A stretch of DNA of 64,000 nucleotides from Alistipes timonensis JC136 (GTDB taxonomy: Bacteria; Bacteroidota; Bacteroidia; Bacteroidales; Rikenellaceae): NCBI RefSeq assembly GCF_900107675.1, contig NZ_FNRI01000009.1:80716-144715 (forward strand), read 5' to 3'. The notes below the pieces were generated by a model. That model did not search any database. It saw only the letters and a program-made list of their open reading frames with translations, and was not told the origin of the DNA. Of the stretch, positions 59,693-64,000 are shown in pieces (position 1 is the stretch's first letter; every line of letters begins with the position of its first letter). Both the position numbers and the translations under genes were made by a program.

Positions 59693-62560
59693 ATGGCTGA
59701 AAAAATCGTATATTTGGATGACAAAAGTTCTTTCCACCCTGCAAACTACCGCCCGATGATTTGCCATGACGTTTTTATCAGCTACAAAAGCCAGTATGTA
59801 GATATCGTGAAAGCCATCTCGCATGTGCTCGAAGAGGAGAATATCCGTTGTTGGTATGCACCCCGCGACCTGGACAGCCGCAGCGCCGGGGTCGATTACG
59901 ACGATGCGATCTTCCGGGCGATATCCGCCTGCCGGGTCGTGGTTGTGGTGCTGACCGACGAAGCCCTCGAATCGGAGTGGGTCAAAACCGAAATCGCGCA
60001 GGCCCAGAACAAGCGCAAGCTGATTATTCCCTATGTCGTGGGCAAGATCACGTGTGAGAACGGATTGCTGATGCGCCTCCAGCAGAAGCACTGGATAGAC
60101 GCCTATCCCAATCCCGAGCGCAAGTTTTCGCTGTTGGTCAACAATGTCAAAATCCTGTTGAACGAGACCCTGAAAGAGGAGCCGGGGCAGGACGGAAACC
60201 GTCCGCTCTACACGGTCGCACCCGCCGGATCGGACAGTGACTTCGATTTCGATTACGAGGAGGGCGAGGCGCTCTACCGGGCCAAGGAGTACAACGAAGC
60301 CATCGTCGCGCTGGCCGCCTCGGCCGAGCGGGGGAACCCGAAGGCGCAGAAGCTCGTCTGCAAACTGTTTTACGATCTGGACAAACGCAGCGACGAAGTG
60401 TCGCCCGAGATATGGGACATGCTCGAACGGCAGTCCAAGGCCGGGCATTGCTATGCCTGCTTTGCCATGCACACCAAATATTACCGCGATTATCGCAATT
60501 ACTATATTTCGTTCGACTACCTGAAAAAAGCGGTCCGGGAGCAGAACCTCGGGCACGCATTCCTGCGGCTGGGCATCCACTACGCTTGGGGAATGGGTGT
60601 GAAGCTGAACTACACGCTGGCCGTGCACTACTACGAACGGGCCATAAAGCTGGGTTGTGCCGAAGCCTATTCCTACCTGGGGCAGCAGTATGAATTCGGG
60701 TCCGACAAGTGGCCGGCCGATCCGGCCAAGACGCTCGAATGTTATCGCAAGGGGGCGCAGGCGAACGATACGCGGGCTTTGATGAAGCTCGGCAACCTCT
60801 ATGCCTCGGGCGACATCGTGGAGAAGGACCGGGAAAAAGGATTCGGATACTTTCAGCGGATGATCGACCTGGGCGATTGCCGCGGCTATTCGCAGATGGG
60901 ATTGTACCACCACCTCGACAACGATATGGAGACGGCCGTGAAATATTACAAGAAAGCGGCCCTCCACGATGTTGCGGACGCCTTTTCGAGCATGGCGGGA
61001 ATCTGTTGGAACGAGGGCGAGAAGGAGGACGCCTATCGTTGGGCCAAGGGCGGATATCTGCGCAAGGAGCAGTTCGCCGCCTATCTGCTGGGATTCTTCT
61101 ACGAGCAGGACGAGGAGTATGAAAAGGCGTGGGAATGTTATTTCTGCCGTTACGAATGGGCCGGAACGGGGGCCGAAGATCTGGCGCGCCTCTATGTCGA
61201 GAACAAATTCCGCCCGGAGAAGATGCCCGTCGGAGAGATTATCCGGATGCTGGATATCGCCGCCAGGGGGCGCAACGAGGAGGCTGTCAACCGTCTGATC
61301 GAGATCTACTCGGGCGACGAGTTCGGCTGCAAGGACCCTGTGAAAGTCGAGGAGTACCGGCAGCTCGGCGTGAGCGTGGAGATGGCCGACCAGATGTACG
61401 ACTGCGGCGTGAAGATGATGGGCGGCGACGAGACGTCGTTCAATCCGTACAAGGGCTTGGACCTGATCGAACGCGCTGCGCGCAAGAAATATGTCCAGGC
61501 GGTCGAGTTCCTGATAAAAGTCTACGAGAAAGGCCGCTATGCCGACAAGGAGAAGTGCCGGGAGTGGTGCCGCTACGGGCTGGACGAGGACCTGCTCTCC
61601 GGCGAGCGGCTTTCGTCGGTGCTGAAAGCGCTCCTCGGGGCTCATTTCGACGGCACGGCGGAGTTGCCGGCTGCGGAGTTTGAAAAATATGCCCGTCAGG
61701 CGCGTGAGCGACTGGCGCGCGGAGGCGACGCCGCACAGCCGTTGCGCGGCATCGCACACAGGCTCGACCCGGAGTTCGATCCCCGTGCGGTAGAGGACGG
61801 AGGCATTGCCGAAGGGCCGTTATTCGAGAAATACCACGACTACTATTGGGCCTGTGATATGGATATGCGCCGTGCGGACGAGCCGGGGCCGGAGTTCTGG
61901 GAGCGTATTCGGGACGATGAGGCGTATGCCGGGGCCCGGATGCGGAAAGCCGGGGAGGTCTCCGACAAATATACTTTCTGGGACAATCCCAACCAGTTCT
62001 TCGACAGCTATGAGGAGTTGTGCAAACGGTGCTCGATCACGCCGCAGCCGTTCACGCGGGTCGAGCGGGAGCTGCTGTCGCCGCCGTTCATCACGAGCCG
62101 CGCCGCCCGGCAGTTCGGCCGCGACGTGGTCCGGTGCATGGTCTCGCTGTTTGCGACCGGGCAGAAGGATATCCTGAAATGCCGCCAGCCGGTCTCCGAT
62201 GAGGATATCCTGAATGCCGCGGAAGCGTGTACGGATGAAACGGTACAATGGTTGTTGATCGGGTATGTCGAATCCCGGTTAGAACTGGAAGGAGTATTCC
62301 TCTGGTACAATAAATTGTATCCCGGCGGTGTCCTGAATCCGAAAGCGGCGGAGGAGTGGTGGACCGGCTACCGGAAGCAGCTGGCGGAGCTGGGAATCGA
62401 ACTGGAACAAGCTGCGGCCGGTGCCGCGGATGCAGGCGGGCCGCAGTCCGAAACGGCTTCGGATGCCGGTTTCGGGAACGACGACGATGAATTCGACCGG
62501 CTGCTGAATGAGTTTATCCGGGCGGAGTTGGACCAGGACGAAGGGGAGAAACCGGCCTGA
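59693..62560 (+). CDS. TIR domain - Sel1/TPR-repeat protein
   Basis: The protein has 955 residues, with no signal peptide or membrane segment. Residues about 24-155 form a TIR domain: H-D-V-F-I-S-Y-K-S at strand A, W-Y-A-P-R-D-L at the BB-loop, and S-E-W-V-K-T-E, in which Glu100 aligns with the catalytic glutamate of NAD-cleaving TIR enzymes. Residues about 195-640 are Sel1-type helical repeats (for example G-H-A-F-L-R-L-G-I-H-Y-A-W-G-M-G). Residues 640-930 are helical without a known domain; the end is acidic. The layout suggests a ligand- or protein-sensing repeat array fused to an NADase effector. The divergent rpmI promoter is 27 bases away. Confidence 0.88.
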   Translation: MAEKIVYLDDKSSFHPANYRPMICHDVFISYKSQYVDIVKAISHVLEEENIRCWYAPRDLDSRSAGVDYDDAIFRAISACRVVVVVLTDEALESEWVKTEIAQAQNKRKLIIPYVVGKITCENGLLMRLQQKHWIDAYPNPERKFSLLVNNVKILLNETLKEEPGQDGNRPLYTVAPAGSDSDFDFDYEEGEALYRAKEYNEAIVALAASAERGNPKAQKLVCKLFYDLDKRSDEVSPEIWDMLERQSKAGHCYACFAMHTKYYRDYRNYYISFDYLKKAVREQNLGHAFLRLGIHYAWGMGVKLNYTLAVHYYERAIKLGCAEAYSYLGQQYEFGSDKWPADPAKTLECYRKGAQANDTRALMKLGNLYASGDIVEKDREKGFGYFQRMIDLGDCRGYSQMGLYHHLDNDMETAVKYYKKAALHDVADAFSSMAGICWNEGEKEDAYRWAKGGYLRKEQFAAYLLGFFYEQDEEYEKAWECYFCRYEWAGTGAEDLARLYVENKFRPEKMPVGEIIRMLDIAARGRNEEAVNRLIEIYSGDEFGCKDPVKVEEYRQLGVSVEMADQMYDCGVKMMGGDETSFNPYKGLDLIERAARKKYVQAVEFLIKVYEKGRYADKEKCREWCRYGLDEDLLSGERLSSVLKALLGAHFDGTAELPAAEFEKYARQARERLARGGDAAQPLRGIAHRLDPEFDPRAVEDGGIAEGPLFEKYHDYYWACDMDMRRADEPGPEFWERIRDDEAYAGARMRKAGEVSDKYTFWDNPNQFFDSYEELCKRCSITPQPFTRVERELLSPPFITSRAARQFGRDVVRCMVSLFATGQKDILKCRQPVSDEDILNAAEACTDETVQWLLIGYVESRLELEGVFLWYNKLYPGGVLNPKAAEEWWTGYRKQLAELGIELEQAAAGAADAGGPQSETASDAGFGNDDDEFDRLLNEFIRAELDQDEGEKPA

Positions 62561-62596
62561 CCGCCGGTATGTATAATTGAATAGAACGATTCGGAT

Positions 62597-63268
62597 ATGG
62601 AAACGGAGTGGGATCTTATCGTGCGTTTGTGTGTGGCGGGGCTTTGCGGAACGGTCATCGGGCTCGACCGCGAATACCGGGTGAAGGATGCGGGATTCCG
62701 TACTCATTTCCTGGTGGCGCTGGGCAGTGCGCTGATGATGATCGTTTCGCAATATGGATTCGAAGGCTTCCTGGCGACCCATGACGGGCTGCGCCTCGAT
62801 CCCAGCCGTATTGCGGCGCAGGTGGTCAGCGGCATCGGATTCATCGGAGCCGGTACGATCATCATACACCGTCAGCTGGTGCGCGGGCTGACCACGGCGG
62901 CGAGCCTCTGGGCTACGGCCGGCATCGGACTGGCGGCCGGAGGACACATGTACATCGTTGCCGGAGCGGCCACCGTGCTGACGTTGTTCGGACTCGAGGT
63001 GCTGACGCTCTTTTTCGGCGGGCTGGGACGCCGCCGCACGATGATCGTCTTTTCGGCGCAGAAAAAGGAGTTCATCGACGCGATGTTCGATCGCCTCGAA
63101 AGCAAGGACTATTCGGTCATCTCCTACGAGGTCGAAACCCAGCGCACGTCCGACGGGGTGGTGCACCGCGCCACGATCGTCATTCGGGCCAAGGGACAGG
63201 CCGGCGAGGAGGGATACATCGACCTGCTGCGCGAAAATCCCGACATCACCGTCGAGCGGATCGTCTGA
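62597..63268 (+). CDS. MgtC/SapB-family membrane protein
   Basis: The protein has 223 residues. Four or five hydrophobic helices (about residues 6-135) contain the family motifs G-T-V-I-G-L-D-R-E and S-G-I-G-F-I-G-A-G-T-I; the C-terminal 80 residues form a soluble ACT-like domain. MgtC-type proteins are linked to growth at low magnesium and to control of ATP synthase in some pathogens, but most homologues are uncharacterised. It starts 36 bases after the TIR-Sel1 gene, in the same direction, so cotranscription is likely. Confidence 0.9.
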   Translation: METEWDLIVRLCVAGLCGTVIGLDREYRVKDAGFRTHFLVALGSALMMIVSQYGFEGFLATHDGLRLDPSRIAAQVVSGIGFIGAGTIIIHRQLVRGLTTAASLWATAGIGLAAGGHMYIVAGAATVLTLFGLEVLTLFFGGLGRRRTMIVFSAQKKEFIDAMFDRLESKDYSVISYEVETQRTSDGVVHRATIVIRAKGQAGEEGYIDLLRENPDITVERIV

Positions 63269-63449
63269 CGCTTCCCGCAAGGCGCCGAAAACCGGCTGAG
63301 AATTCATACCTATATATAATAAAGGCATTCCTTCGTCCGTTATGGAACTGCACTCCGGAGGTTATTAAAAAACTTTCGGAACTAACTCGCTGATCCATAA
63401 CCGGGTGTAGGATGATTGTCGAAATTGTCGAAAAAAAGTCCCCGAATTA

Positions 63450-63482
63450 TTTGGAATTTGCCGGGAAAAGCCCTTATCTTTG
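63450..63482 (+). promoter_or_regulatory. rRNA promoter P1
   Basis: TTTG (63450-63453), 21 bases, TATCTTTG (63475-63482), followed by CACCCGCTTCGA. Confidence 0.85.
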
Positions 63483-63560
63483 CACCCGCTTCGAGAGAGA
63501 AACACACCTCGAAACGACAAAAACACGTTCTGAAAAATTTTGAAAAAAGTTCTGAAAAGT

Positions 63561-63591
63561 TTTGGAGATTCAGAAAAAAGACTTACCTTTG
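63561..63591 (+). promoter_or_regulatory. rRNA promoter P2
   Basis: TTTG (63561-63564), 19 bases, TACCTTTG (63584-63591), followed by the same CACCCGCTTCGA as P1. Confidence 0.87.
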
Positions 63592-63660
63592 CACCCGCTT
63601 CGATGAGGAGCGATAAGCAAAAAGGTTCTGAAAATTTTCTGAAAAATTTTTTCGAAAAGT

Positions 63661-63692
63661 TTTGGTGGTTCAAAAAATAACACTTATCTTTG
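63661..63692 (+). promoter_or_regulatory. rRNA promoter P3
   Basis: TTTG (63661-63664), 20 bases, TATCTTTG (63685-63692), followed by CACCACTTTC. An A/T-rich block with repeated GAAAA and TTTT precedes it, as for P2. Confidence 0.87.
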
Positions 63693-63911
63693 CACCACTT
63701 TCCGCTGAAAAAAAATCAGCGGTCAGAACAAGGGAAAAGATCGAAGGATCGGCTCCCGGACAGAATAAAGAAATTGTTCTTATAGTAATATATTGAACAG
63801 CGTTCTTTGAAGTATTTGAGCAGCTAAAAGTTTTTTCCACTCTCGCAAGAGAGTAGATTTCAAACAATACCTTTGAGATTAGAGCTAAAGATTTAAAACA
63901 AAACATTTTAT

Positions 63912-64000
<89 letters not shown>

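Larger units (their letters stand above)
63269..63911 (+). other. rRNA operon leader with three promoters
   Basis: This 643-base stretch has no gene. 63269-63440 shows nothing recognisable. It then holds three repeated promoter blocks, a hairpin just after the third promoter (CCGCTGA at 63701 with TCAGCGG at 63716), a small GCAA-loop hairpin near 63840, and a boxA-like GTTCTTTGAA near 63800 in the usual place before 16S. Confidence 0.8.

Noticed and set aside
59693..62560. Thoeris defence system
   Set aside because: No thsA-like SIR2 or Macro gene is adjacent; the neighbours are MgtC and ribosomal protein genes, so a known Thoeris assignment is not supported.

Overview
The window is from a GC-rich member of the Bacteroidales, most likely Alistipes or a close Rikenellaceae relative. 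The evidence is the start of a Bacteroidetes-type 16S rRNA gene at the right edge, promoters of the Bacteroidetes form (TTTG, about 20 bases, TAnnTTTG), SusC/SusD pairs, a FecR anti-sigma factor and weak Shine-Dalgarno sequences. The genus is inferred from gene content and from recall of the 16S start; no database was searched.

Left part (1-10000): the end of an RsmF-like rRNA methyltransferase, a MerR-type regulator, a Nif3 family protein, a coiled-coil zinc-ribbon protein, an NAD+ synthase whose glutaminase domain appears to lack its catalytic cysteine, and an RNF operon (rseC, rnfB, C, D, G, E, A) closed by a strong terminator. RNF couples ferredoxin:NAD+ electron transfer to ion pumping.

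Polysaccharide utilization locus (10079-24357): FecR anti-sigma factor, SusC with an N-terminal STN domain, SusD, a surface lipoprotein with discoidin-like domains, a lipoprotein metallophosphoesterase, a GH27 and a GH97 glycosidase (both predicted alpha-galactosidases), and at the far end, on the opposite strand, an ECF sigma factor. The likely circuit is: substrate bound by SusCD, signal through STN to FecR, release of the ECF factor, transcription of the locus. The glycan is probably alpha-galactose-containing, perhaps phosphorylated.

Housekeeping middle (24588-51755): hpt-queE-divIC, thiL, aroQ-pyk-flippase, an ackA-ptb-buk acyl-phosphate cluster, crcB, proBA, an orphan response regulator, a DEAD-box helicase, a DUF349 protein, pyrG, yidC, a secreted protein of unknown function, an esterase, an RlmI-like methyltransferase, a DEDD exonuclease and recQ. 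Several dispersed repeats lie between these genes: a two-hairpin element in three copies, a promoter-bearing repeat in three copies, and a REP-like palindrome.

Right part (51961-64000): a PqqD-like protein, a small Cys/His-rich secreted protein, a TonB receptor and a CxxC metal-binding protein (a probable metal uptake cassette); a lipoprotein metallo-beta-lactamase-fold hydrolase; a lipoprotein of unknown function; an MFS transporter; rplT and rpmI without infC; a 955-residue TIR-Sel1 repeat protein followed by an MgtC-family membrane protein; then three tandem rRNA promoters and the start of 16S rRNA. The TIR-Sel1 gene is the strongest candidate for an undescribed system.
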